From: Ctena decussata
Lineage: Eukaryota > Mollusca > Bivalvia > Lucinida > Lucinidae
DNA: 64,000 nt
NCBI GenBank assembly: GCA_963989385.1
Contig: OZ022506.1
Coordinates: 23,003,903 to 23,067,902 of the forward strand
Reading direction: 5' to 3'
Within the stretch, counting starts at the first letter, position 1; each line of letters opens with the position of its first letter. The position numbers and the translations under genes are program-made. The notes beneath the pieces are model-generated. The model saw only the letters and a program-made list of their open reading frames with translations, had not been told where the DNA came from and did not search any database. Below, piece after piece: positions 17,432 through 30,219 of this stretch.

Positions 17432-17692
17432 AATGTCAGTCCTTGATAGCGTCGGAGGGGTGTCGGGCTTTGCTGACGGGTGCTCTTTCAGTTCCGTGGC
17501 GTCCGACTAATTTTGTAAATGGGAGGGAAGGCCGACTGTGCTTGCAGTAGATGCGGATGGGGGTGGTTTGGACATTGTTTTATCGCCCACGCTCTCTCTT
17601 TCTCTCGCTCTCTGGAAGACAGCCCGACTTACACTGAAATACAGTTTCAAAGGGCCGTTAAACCCAAAACAACCAACCAACCAACTAATAGC
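17432..17692 (+). repeat. dispersed family D copy 2
   Basis: It has GTGCTTGCAGTAGATGCGGA, a TTTGGACATT motif, a CT-rich stretch, CTGAAATACAGTTTCAAAG and an AACCAACCAACCAAC tail. These are shared in order with copies near 25208, 32524 and 60636. Confidence 0.6.
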
Positions 17693-17787
17693 GATGGCTA
17701 CTTGCAAAACATACCTGAAACCTCTGAAGCGACTAAATTGTGCAATTTCACAAGTTTTCCTTAAAAACCAAAAGATGTGCAAGAAAA

Positions 17788-17932
17788 AGTATCTATCATG
17801 GGTGTCCGATGCGGATAGAGAAATCCGTTACTCGAGATCACATTCTGGCATCACTTGGCAATCCTCGTAATGCCGAATAGTAACCCTCGCGACGGATCGT
17901 TCTATCCGCACTTGACACCCATGATAGATACT
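17788..17932. mobile_element. 145-bp palindromic MITE
   Basis: AGTATCTATCATGGGTGTC at the left end is matched by its reverse complement at the right end. Arms are about 32 bp, including TGCGGATAGA and TCTATCCGCA. Confidence 0.7.
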
Positions 17933-18849
17933 TATGGTCTTGTCCGGGCGGAATAATTGTTTAAGAGCTCAAAGTTTCGTCAGTGCAAATGCCACGTAAT
18001 GATGGAGTATCTGACAAATGAACATACTACTAAGCACATCCTTTAAACGTTGGTAGTACATCCTTTAAACGATTGAGTCTTCTTCTTAAAAAATGGAACA
18101 CATTAATTTTTATTATCATTTTTATAAAACTGTATAATGAAGGTATGAAAGTAATGTAACAAAAATCATGCTAAATGTTCTAATTTCACTTCGTTTCTTA
18201 GGCATCCGTGGCCGACAGCCTATTCGTAAATCGAATTTTCCGTTGTGCCATTTCATTCGATGCGAGCATCTGTCATTGTATCATATCAAATTATCCATGA
18301 AAAAAACATATTCCGTATAATATGAATCAAGATGGCGGTGCCCTTAAAGAAAAATTACGTGCTTTGTCGTGAACAAATACATGTACAAAAAGGAGTAGAC
18401 GGTCATTACTTGACCAATTTTGCAGTATTTTTGAACAATAATGCGACGTTATGTATGTTTGTGATGGTGGATCGTGTGCCCCTGTTGTTTGTTATGTTTT
18501 GCAATATGTGTTCTGTAAGGATCTCCTGACTGGTTATAAATTAGCATGTGCCAAGGAAAATAATTCATTGCATCCAAAAGGCGGCGCTTTGAACTTAGTA
18601 CCCTTGACTTGGCTTGCTAAGATGCTATAACAAGATGACCAATAACTTCTATGTTCAATAACTTTATCAACCACAGCGAATACTAACTGAAACATTTACT
18701 TTTACAAGTGAAGTAAAGATCGAGGCATATCTTCGAGTACCCCAAGGAATACCTGGGTTTGCTCGAGTTCACCCGAGTAGTTATGCCGAACGTGTTCAGC
18801 GTCGGTAGTCGAGCAGTATAATTTGCACCAGGTGGTAACGGGGTTACAG

Positions 18850-19255
18850 TCAGGCCATAAGTCTCGGACTGCTTCCTGCTGAACTCAAGCTAGTGTCAAA
18901 TAAGCTAGAATCACAGGACAAGAAGCATGGTGACCCATCACGTGATTTAGCTACTGGACTAAGAGCTCGTGAGAGCGCCCTTGGACTTAGATCGCATGGA
19001 GGTATTTTCAGAGATGAAGTTGGTGACATGTTTCTCGAGTTTGGATCGATAGACAGTAGTTTCAAGGATGGAGACGGCGATGAATTTCTCGAGCAGAATT
19101 CTTCGAGTGACGTTGTTGCATTAATGTATCCGTGCCCCATGGTTTCCTGGATGTGTCGTGATACTCGTCCGATCACAGTTTCTTTGAGATCTTTGCCTTC
19201 CTGCTGATGTCGCCTTACCTGCCCTTTATGACGCTTCTGTGCTTCGTACATTTCT
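18850..19255 (-). CDS. LRRC74-like exon 12 (C-terminal tail and stop)
   Basis: Acceptor TTATTTTCAG/AGAAATG. It encodes EMYEAQKRHKGQVRRHQQEG, then a Ser/Pro-rich low-complexity tail of about 80 residues ending SSPRLMA, stop at 18852-18850. An AATAAA-type signal occurs on the minus strand about 740 bp downstream (near 18110), but polyadenylation there was not established. Confidence 0.9.
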
Positions 19256-22200
19256 CTGAAAATAAATACGCATTCATGCTGCATGCATTGAAAACAAAAT
19301 TACTTTAAAATAACAACTAACAACGACTTGAAAACAAAATAGACTCAACTAAGGTTGCAATGGGTTTTATGTGCGTGCCCCCGCAGAAGCAATGGCCAAA
19401 AATAAAGTCCTATGATAAAATCTTTAGATTTTCTAATCCAAGCACTGAGAGAGCAGATGGGGGCGGTTGTGTGATATTTATTGGCTTCTAGTGTTGATTG
19501 CTTTCTAAACTGAAATATATATAAAAAGAAAAGCCACTAGTAAATCTCGCAGGCCCGTTCAAAAGCTAAACTTGTATTTCTACGAATACACTTATTTTAC
19601 GGCTCGGGTTACACACTTTACCCAACGTCGTAAGTTTGGCGCGTTTTCTTTCTTCTCTTGTAATCTTCCACCGATAAATAATAATAAAAAAACAATATAC
19701 ATGAATGTGAAAATAAAGTTTTCTATTGTTATATTTATTCATCTGCTAGTATTATACATCATAACATATAGGACAGTAACCAATAAGGCATTTTAATTTA
19801 AATATGAATTACACTTTAAATAAGATATATCAGCATACATACGATATCACTGAAGGTGTAGATGACACCTTCATTACAAAGGAACACAGCTGCACAACAT
19901 TACATAATATACCAAAAATACGTGTTTCACGTCGCTTCGACGTCATGTTGACGTAACATATAGCAGCTAGTGTCAACTTTGCGTGTTATTGGCAAAAGAA
20001 ACTCACACAATCGAATAATCTGTAAGAGTTTGATATGTTAAGGTTATAATAAACCAGCCAAAATAGTCCTTTATTCAATAAACCTACCTATAACTGAGTT
20101 CTCCATCACCATTTGCATCTAGTTTCTTCAGAAATTGTATCAAAACATCTCGGCGCAGGGGTACATTAAGTTTCTGCAAAAGATATCAAACATTTCTATG
20201 TTTCACTTGCAAATGGATGTTGCTATCTATTTTCATCATCGTTATTATCTATTCCTACATTCGATTTTCTGCAAAAAGCTATGAAGTGTCATTAGTTGGT
20301 TTAGCAAGTGACTTTTGTTATTTTCTTTTTTTAACTTGATTTATACTGTTAAGTAAATGGATATTAAAATAAATGTATATGAGCCGCGACACGAGAAAAC
20401 CTACAAAGTGATTGTGCGCCCAGCGCAGACTCAGATCAGCCTGGGCATCCACCCAGTCTGATCAGAGTCGGCGCTGTCCGCATGGAGCTAGCTTAGACCC
20501 TTAACTACCCTTTAAGCGCAAAACAAAGTCTCTGATCAGACTCGGCGAATGCTCAGGCTGATCTGAGTCTGCGCTGGGCGCACAACCACGTTGTTGGTTT
20601 TGTCGTGTCGCGGCTCATATGTATTCAGGGGAACCAGCTCTGCAACTTTCATGTCTGCTTCCTTTCCCAGTGAAGTCAACCTTTAAAGGAAATAATTTGC
20701 TACTAAATGGAAATGGTACCGTTTGACTGCCCTTATACATGTATCTACAGCACACGAAGAATCAAGCCGGTGATGGATGTGTGTTTGTATGACGGTTATG
20801 CTTCCCTACCTGTTAAGTAATGGTTAAACCATGGTTTGTCCGCCTGTACGGGTGATAATCCACTCGTTTCCCGCCTGTACGAGGAGATAATCCCCGAGCT
20901 TTGGCTAGTGGATTTTCTCCCGTACAGGCGGACAAGCCATAGTGTGTAGACCGTGCTCATTGCAAAATACTTAGTGCTAAAATTGGCGTTCTCTGGTAAG
21001 GGTGGTATAATGTAAATAAGCTAGGGGAGTATAAAAATATAACTCGACGTTCGTAGGAAACCCCATTGTTTGCAGTGTATCGACATGTGAGACATTGATG
21101 AGTTTCCCAATTAGAAAACTATTTCTTCTTTCTGTTTTAAGAAAACGCTTTCCGTAATACGTATCACTGAAGATCAACTCCTTTACCATCCTGTCAAAAC
21201 CTAACGCAAGAGGAACACAAGTAAACTTACAAGTAATCCGTTGACTAGCTCATCAACTGATAGCTTGGAATTTTTGTCCGTATCCATTGATTTGAACATA
21301 TCTATCAGTTTATAATTCTGCAGCCGCATGCATTCCATTATAACGGTGAGAGGATTTGAGTTCAATAGGAAATCATTGTCCTCAATGACGTCATCTGCCG
21401 AGAGCAACTTCCGGTCTGCCCGCCATACTGTCCCATAGATTACTTGGACATCTCGTTCTTGCAGGATTTCTGCCAACATTGTTTCGAACTTATCATGAAC
21501 TGGTTGATTCTGAAAGGGTAAATTGGAAGCAATCTACTTTAGTAGACCTTACTATTCGTATTAGATACGGACATTCATCCGTATGACTTTGTATGTAGGG
21601 TATTTAAACTGTTTGAATGTAGAACATCATGGCCCATAAGATGGTATAGCCGTTAGATTGCCCGTGTGATTGAAGAGTTTGACAGAGAAAACAACGTCAT
21701 TTACATAATTGAGCCGCGACACGAGAAAACCAACAAAGTGGTTGTGCGCACACCGCAGACTCAGAGCAGCCTGGTCATCTGCATAGTCCGTCCAGACTCT
21801 TCGCTGAATGCTTAAAGGGTAGCTAAGGGTCTAAGCTACCTCCATGCGGACAGCGAAGACTCTGATCAGACTGGGCGGATGCCCAGGCTGATCTGAGTCT
21901 GCGATGGGCGCACAACCACTTTGTTGGTTTTCTCGTGTCGCGGCTCAATTACGTAACTTACATGGAGGATGGTTTTCATAAAAGCACGATTCAGCTACTT
22001 ACCAGAATAGACTAGTTTTACTGAACAACCTCTGTTTTCAGCAGAAAAGGCAAACAGATTGTTGCAGCTTAAATCACAATGTCAAGCTGCCTCCGACGCT
22101 AAAGCCATGATAAATCATGGATTTTACTACATTGCTTGTTTATAACCAGGCTAGCAGTGAGTAATGCTGATATGAGCAACGACACGAGAAAACCAACAAA

Positions 22201-24178
22201 ATGGTTGTGCGCCCAGCGCAAACTCAAACCAGCCAACGTATCCATCCCGTCTGGTTAGAGTCTTCGCTGTGCGCTTAAAGCATAGTTAAGGGTCTAAGCT
22301 AACTCCATGCGGATAGCGAAGACTCTTGGTCAGACTGAGCGGATGCCCAGGCTGATCTGAGTCTGCGCTGGCCGCACAACCACTTTGTTGGTTTTCTCGT
22401 GTCGTGGCTCATATTCGTATGCAGCAGGCTGAAAAGTCGTCCATGTAAGTGCTACTATAAATCTGAATTTATAACTGCTGGAAGAAAGACATTACTTTCT
22501 TAAATAATGGCTCTCTCGAGACAATGGTTAATGACTACCACGGTTTATGGACCATGTTGTACACGTCAGACTTTACTCAACGTAAGAAAGCAGGAAAACA
22601 AAGTAATTCCTGGACTTCTGCAAACGGTGAAATGAGCCACGTCATGTGACTTCCAACAATGTGACAATTTTGTCCTGTGATATTCAGATCATCTCTAATT
22701 TACACAGAGTAATCAGAGACCTCATTTTAGGCTCCATGGCTTGGGTCACTTCCATAGATGGCTGGTGTGACAAGCAAAGGCTCTGATCAGACTGCATTTA
22801 TGTGCAGTCTGATCTAAGCGTTTGCTTATCACCAACGCCATTTTGTTTGAAATGACATAAAGTGGATCAAATTCTATATACATGCAAATACATAAATAAT
22901 CCGAAACCTCCAACACCTACCCCGAAATCTAATACTTTGATCCCTGAATCCTTTATGTCTTTGAAATGCTGTAGAACAGTATAAGCACCAGCACTTGTCA
23001 AATGATTTTGGCCAAGCTGAAATGAAAGTTTATACAAAAAGTAGCTAAGGCCACATGTAGAACACAGAGATGATCAATTTTACCTTAAAGTTTTCAACGT
23101 CTGTTTGAATACTTTTTAGGAGCGGCTGTAGCGTAGTGGATAACTCTCCAGACTACCAATCCAGGGGTCGCAAGATCGATCCCCCGCTTCTCCGGTCTTT
23201 CGGATGAGACTTTAAACCGAGGTCCCGTCTCCATATGACCTCGTTGTTGGTGGGACGTTAAACCCGAGTTCACTCACTCACTCATTGAAAACTCTTGAAT
23301 AAACTGATAATGAGACGTTTGTTTTTATGTTGAACACGTATTAAAGCGCTCTCCCTTTCCATATCTGAAACTGGCTGTTCAAGGTGTGAGGATGGAAAAG
23401 ACTGGTGCCCATTTCACCAAATATCTGAAGCCTTGTCATAGCGACAAGAATCTTAGCTGAGTTTGGCTTCTGTTTTGGCTTTTTGCGGGTTCTTGCTGCA
23501 TCGTACATCTCTTTCCTGGTGCCCTTGTCTGTCGCTTTTCTCGAGACACAGGGGCTGAGGTGGCTCGATGGGGGACGCCTGCGCTCGCGAGTTAATACGT
23601 AGGCGTCTCTTACCTGATGTCTGCAGCTAATGTGTCCCGCGGAATGCGAATATAGGGGGATGCTCGTTGCCTGCCGAGACCTGCCCATCATCTGCTTTCT
23701 TTCAAACTTTTGGGTTTTAGCGACACTGGAAAATTTAAATACAGAAACGCGCGTCTATCGCACTAAAATTGGTATGGATACGTTTATATTATGAGCATTT
23801 TTAGAAAAAAAAAAAACTGATGAAAATTTTTCAGGACAGACATGGCAAGACCTATCTCGATATTTTGTTTTGGATATTCAAAACAAAACAAAAAAAGAAA
23901 TAAATGCAAATAAAGATGTTTGATGGAAAGAAGGAAGACAAATTCTTTTTTTTATCGGACAGTATTTTTTTTTCGTTCAAATATTTTTTTTATTTATGTT
24001 ATAACATCGGACAGCCCTCCTATGACATGCAAGGGAGCAAAGTCTAGACATGTAACCGCCGGGGTTAATCCACTAAAAGGTTAAGATGGCTATGCCAAAA
24101 TAGGTCTAGGAGATCTTTTCCTGCCGGAATTTCCTATATAGTCCATATTTCTGGGGCAGTCGGTGTATGTGTATGTGT

Positions 24179-24209
<31 letters not shown>

Positions 24210-24588
24210 TCAAGATTGCATTTTATAGTAATATTTCCGGAAGAAATGTTTCCGGAACAGCAGTGGTGGTGGACTTTATCACTAAAAATCAAAGACAATC
24301 ACTATAATTATAATTTTCTTGCATTTCCTATACGTTTTATGTTTTGGAAGACCTGTCAGAGAGTTCAGAAAGTCAGAAAGTAGTCCCCCCTCACACTCCT
24401 CGCCCCCCCCCTCCCACACACACACACACACCTTGAAATATGGCTATAAGAAGAAAGACAATGTAGTGTATTGTTCGAACCTTTTAGAGCCACTTTTTTC
24501 CCATAGTCTTCCCATCAGGCCCTCACCTCACCAGAAATTGGCTATTAGAAAATTTGGTATATAGTGGGATGTCAAGTTCTGATCATAG

Positions 24589-24671
<83 letters not shown>

Positions 24672-26908
24672 CATACGACTTACACACGACTTACACGCCC
24701 ACTGAGTATAAAGACAAGGACATATTGTCACTCTCTTGCTTAGCAATAGCTGCAGAAGAAAGGACCGAAATCACTTTTGACCATTTCTTCATTCTTATTT
24801 CTTCCCAAACAGACCGTGGCAGACTGACACGTATACAGACACATGGAAATATGCATAACTTGAAATTTAATCATTTACGGCGATTTCTCGGCATCGGCAT
24901 CGCTATACCTGCGTTCATGTACAGTACGCAATGCAAATTATCACATACGCATTCCAGCTTACAAGAAGACCAACAGACAAGCAGTTGAACGCGCATTTTG
25001 TTTCAGTCGCCATAGTCCCTGGGTGCGAAACCATAACAGACACATTACGGTGTCGTAAGGTACAGTGTCGCCGCTTCCATAAGGCTGACGCCATCGCATT
25101 GCTATCACCAACTACCACCCTGAGCCCATGACACACTGCGCGGATTTCCTTATATAGATTGAAAATGTGTCCCGATGGAAGTTGAGCCCACGACTCCCTG
25201 CATGGGGGTGGTAATGGTCGGGCGATGGTTCTGGGTGACTTTCAGTGCCGGGGTGTCCTACTGATTTGGATAATAGAAGGGCTAGGGCCTATTGTTCATG
25301 CATAAAGTGCGGGTGGGGGTAGTTTGAACATTTTTTCTCTCCTCTATCATGATCTATTTTCTTCCTGGGAGACGGCTTGAAATAGATTGAAATACTGTGT
25401 CAAAGATCCGGACAATCCAAAATAACCAACAAAACGCTGCGCGCATGCATAAATGAACGCTTGCACAAACTTGCAAATATAAAAAGGTATGTGCATGACC
25501 ACGTACGCACGCTGACATGGAAAGACAAAGTATCCAGCTGTTTCTCTCCGACGGACTGATAAGCACATGTACATGCCTTTCTAGCATGTATTATCCGGCG
25601 GTTTTTTGCGGACAGGTACTTGCCCTTCTGTGTCAGATTTTAACCTCACTATTATGAGTGTGGAGGGAGCAAATTCAACTACACTGTAGAACAATAATAC
25701 GTGAATTTTACTGTAGAATACCCGGCAACCAGCTGCCAGTCCATTTCCCGTTATTTTTACGGGCGCCCGTAAACATTGGCGGAATCATCACGCAGAGCAG
25801 GGTAGAATAAGACAGGTATTGTTTTGGTCAGATAGCCCTTCAACACTATTTTGAATAAATAATAAAACAAAACAAAACAATCGTTCCAGTGAAATAAGCA
25901 GAGCATCAGTTGTATTGAATCCCTTTTGAAAATGCTGCAAAAGAACGGGAAGTGTTTGAAAATTGGCGGTCGAATTGATGGAATGTCGGGTATAGATAGG
26001 GAAGGCCAGGATGCGGTAAGCAGTGGCGTAGGAAAAAGCATACACTGTAAAAAAAAATCCATAGATTTTACGATAGAATACCTGGCAACCAGCTGCCAGT
26101 CCATTTCCCGTTAATTTTGCTGGCGTCTGCCTGTAAAACATTTTTTACAAATCTCGATTTGGTAGACTTATGATATTTATGCTACATGTAACTGACCGCA
26201 CTCGAAAATACCTTTATAGTGTTGAAGGCCTATGTGACCAAAACAACACCTGTCTTATTCTTCCCTACTCTGCGTGATGATTCCGCCAATGTTTACGAGC
26301 GCCCGTAAAAATAACGGGAAATGGGCTGGCGGCTGGTTCCCTGTACTATACCGTAAAATCTTCGGATTTTTTTACGGTGCAACTCTTTTCTTTGACAAGC
26401 TCGTCTTTGCCCATATGTCCTCTACGAAACGGTGAAAACTTTCCCGTCTCATCTGTTACAGGATCTTGACCGAAAATATAAATATCCAGGGCGACCACAT
26501 CTCTAAAATGTGCGTGTTTCCCAGTCTAAGTATTGCCGTTTGCAAATGAACCGCCACACCCCATCTCTCACTACCACTCACACCATCTGAATATGTCAAA
26601 TGTTGGAGTCACATTTACAAAAAAAAAAAAAGATGTATAGATCAATAAATCCGGAATTCCGGATCGAAAAGTGCTATTCTGAATAGCAAGGGTAACCCTG
26701 TACAACAGCCGAATGAAGGTTCGATACTCCATGAAGAAAAGGCTACGATAATCTGCGAAGAAATAATTTAGCCTAAATTAAAATATATTCTTGTATGGCC
26801 ATGAGCTATCGAATTTGACACGATGAGCGTTCTGTTCCGACTTACTCAGACCATCAAAAATATCATGCGAAATTTCAATAATAAAATTGTTGGAGTTGTG
26901 CGCATCTG

Positions 26909-26940
<32 letters not shown>

Positions 26941-29900
26941 ACACCCATCAATATCAAGTATAAATGACGTAACGATTTGCTTTTAGACAAGATAGAAAGG
27001 AAGAGAAAAAATAAATCAATAATAATAAAAAAGTAATTTGCTAACACTTTCAAATTGGCAGGCAAATAATTTATATGTCTGATTATAAGAAATGATTTTG
27101 ATAATTGTGACATTTATTGCATGAACTCCCGGCTAATCAGTCACAAACGGAATAAAGCCGGTATTACGTTTCTTTTTACACTGTAAAAAATCCGTAGATT
27201 CTACACAGTAAAAAATCCGTAGATTTTACGGTAGAATAACTGGCAACCGGCTGCCAGTCCATTCGCCGTTATTTTCACGGGTGTTTGCCTGCAGAACATT
27301 ATTGGAAATATGGCGGTGTTATGTTTTATTACTGGCCGCACTAGAAATAAAGGGCAGTAGGACTGAAGCAACACCTGCTCCATTCTATCCTACTCTGCTT
27401 GATAATTCCTGCCAATTTTTACGGGCTCTCGTAAAAATAACGGGGAATGGACTGGCAGCTGGTTTTCAGTTATTCTACCGTAAAATCTACGGATTTTTTT
27501 ACAGTGTACGGTAAAATAATTGGCGCCCGTAAACTTTTGCAGGAAAAATCAGGCAGAATAGGATAGAATAGGACAGGTATTTTTCTTATCATGTAGCCCT
27601 TCAACTATCAATGTATTTCCGGGTGCGGTCAATTACCATAATCTTACCACATCGTTGTTTCCACAAATATTCTACAGGCAGACACCCGTAAAAACAATGG
27701 TAAATGAACTGGCAGCCAGATTCCGGCTATTTTACCGTAAAATCTACGGATTTTTTTACAGTGTACTTCTAGAAGTTTTATGATTGCTTGACGTTGTTTA
27801 CACATCCATGAAATCCTAAACAACAAGTTTATTTGTTTATTCTATCTCGCCCAGTTTCACTTCAGAATTTTCTGCCATACTTAGTCAGTGCTCCAAGTAC
27901 TACCAGGGGATAAATCAAAATATCAACAACGTTTCGTGTCCACCCTTGAGCGATCAAATTTGCGCCAAATTGAGTTGGGATTATAGTTTGCTGCGGAGCG
28001 GCGCTAAATATGCACAATAATACAAATTCACCCACAAATGAATAAACAAAGTACAGTAAATGTTTCCAAACATAGAATAACCCAATCTGTTTCTTTTATC
28101 ATTATTATCTATTATTATTATTATTATTATCATTATTTTAATTTTGCAAACAAACTTATGCTCATATCAAAATATAGCTACAAATATCTAGTGATATGTT
28201 ACTTGTGTATGAAAACATGCGTATACTTATTCAGCGTATTTTTCCCATAAATGTTACTTACAGACCGACCCTCACAGCTGTGCGCCGTCAGACTGACGTT
28301 TCAATGGCGCCATTTTATGATGACGTTACCGCTGAAAACAATAACGTCAAAGAGTGCGGCGCAGGCATAATAACGTCGTGGCACTCAAAGGGTTAAGTTC
28401 CATACATTTCGTAAGAAACTTACGAGCTGTTATGTGAAACAGACACACGTTATATGATCCAGATGAAAAGATTTGTCTAGATTTACACTGTATAAAATGT
28501 TTTGGTCTTTTAAAACAAAATATGTCACATTTCTTCTGAATACATTTCGAAAACGATATTAACTCGCCTCAAGAACCCTGTGGTAAGGCCCACAACATTG
28601 AAAACGCATTTATCAAACATTAACCCAGCGTCACAATTGAATCACGAAGTTGAAACAACGACGATTTAGTGTTGTTTCAGCGTTTTGTCACGCTGCTGGC
28701 AGCATATTTCATGAGCACCAGCTATCCTATAATGATCAGTCAGTGCCCTATTCATAGCAACCAACCAACGAGATGTTTGCCGCCGAAGGCGGCAAACAAC
28801 GAGTGTTGGTTGCTTTACGATTAAGGCGTATTTCTGTTCTATTCTATTCTGTCCCGTACCACTAAGGCTTCGAAATTTTTGTGTCACTGAATTTCCGGTC
28901 GGCGTTTTTCTTTCTATGGAGAAACGAGACGCTGGCATTTTTATTGGATGAAAATAAATTCCTGAACTTCCGCCGCCACTTCCCTGGCAACACGCGTCTG
29001 AATTCCAAAAAAAAAATTCTGTGATGGCCGTCAGAATATTCGGCTAGAAGACCGTACAGCTCGAAGAAAAAAACAACCATTACCTTTTAACTGCGGCTCC
29101 TCGGCATCTGTTTATTGGTGACACGCATTATATTTCTAGGTCGGCAGAAGGCAGATGCACACGTGATGTAGCTAGCAAGCTTTACAACTGTCTAGAAACG
29201 ACAAAGGCTGACGGAGAGACGGAGTCTTTCTGCAAAACAGCTTATGACTTCCACTAGGCCTATCGGTTTTCCCTCAGTTATATAAATAATCTAGAAATCG
29301 ATTGGATGAAGTCCCAGTGTGACGTTGCATCTTTTATGTGTGACGTCAAAACCAATACTGGTCGCGTTCGGGGTTTTGCCAGTGTCACTATTGACATGCC
29401 AATGACGCTCTGAGTTTCAATATTGGCACCATTGGCTCTACCATTGAAACCAGCGTTGACGACCATTGGCTGCCAATATACTGCAGACAATTTAGGACGT
29501 GGGAAAAATTACTATGGCTAGAAATTTGCGTCATTCAATATGGCAATTTATTTAACCCATCATAAACACTCGAGTTGACACAGGAGAATTTTTCCCCACA
29601 ATAATGAAAGAAAATAATTTCTAGGCACAGAAAAATATTGGCTCTGCAATTGTGCTATAGGCAAGGGCGTAGCTACGTATACGGCAAATACGCAAGTGCG
29701 TATTGAAATTTTGTCAAAATTAACAAAATTTCAAAACGCACCTGCAAATTTTCATGCTGAAAATTTATAAATTAGACAAGATTTCAATACCAATTACCAA
29801 AGTGGCTGAAATACTAGCTTTCCCTTCAAGAAGTAGAGAATAAAACATGGTTGTGCGTATTTTAAAATTGCCCCTAGTTACGCCCCTGATAGGCGCCATC

Positions 29901-30187
29901 GGCTCTATCAATGGTACCATTGGCGCCATTGGCTCTACCAAAGAACTGCCAGTGGTGTCATTGTCAATTTTGCCAGTGGTGCCAACGGTTGCCAATGGCA
30001 CCATTGGCTGCCGATACTATGCAGGGTTTTACGGTTTGCCAGTGGTACAATTCTTTCTCTCTGTCTGTCTGTCTCTTCAAAACACATGTCCCCTGTTCTG
30101 TCTCTTGCCTAGGCCTAGTATTTTTATTCTCATTTCATTATCATTTATTTCGAATGTGTTGTTCAGATGTCGACCGAAAATGCTAAA

Positions 30188-30219
<32 letters not shown>

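Larger units (their letters stand above)
24005..25680 (+). repeat. dispersed segment, copy 1 (shared with 55390-57300)
   Basis: Ordered blocks shared with the other copy include GTCAGA.AGTAGTC and a C-rich/CA stretch, GGCTATTAGAAAATTT, AGTCCCTGGGT.CGAAACCATAA, TTGAGCCCACGACTCC, CATAAATG.ACGCTTG, ATTATTCGGCGG-like and AACCTCACTATTATGA...GGGAGCAAA. The GGGAGCAAAGTC block also occurs upstream at about 24030, so the unit is circularly permuted relative to copy 2. Confidence 0.65.

Noticed and set aside
18332..18529. Frame beginning AAGATGGCGG, resembling a start codon with a YY1 site
   Set aside because: 65 codons with no recognised domain, no supporting exon downstream, and it lies beyond the 3' end of the LRRC74-like gene.
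23341..23691. Alternative last exon of the LRRC74-like gene, because of the EMYDAARTRKK similarity to exon 12
   Set aside because: The acceptor is weak and the position precedes exon 9; the similarity is about 13 of 15 bases and may be chance.
24528..24746. Val-Cys repeat protein on the reverse strand
   Set aside because: It is the translation of a (CA)n microsatellite.
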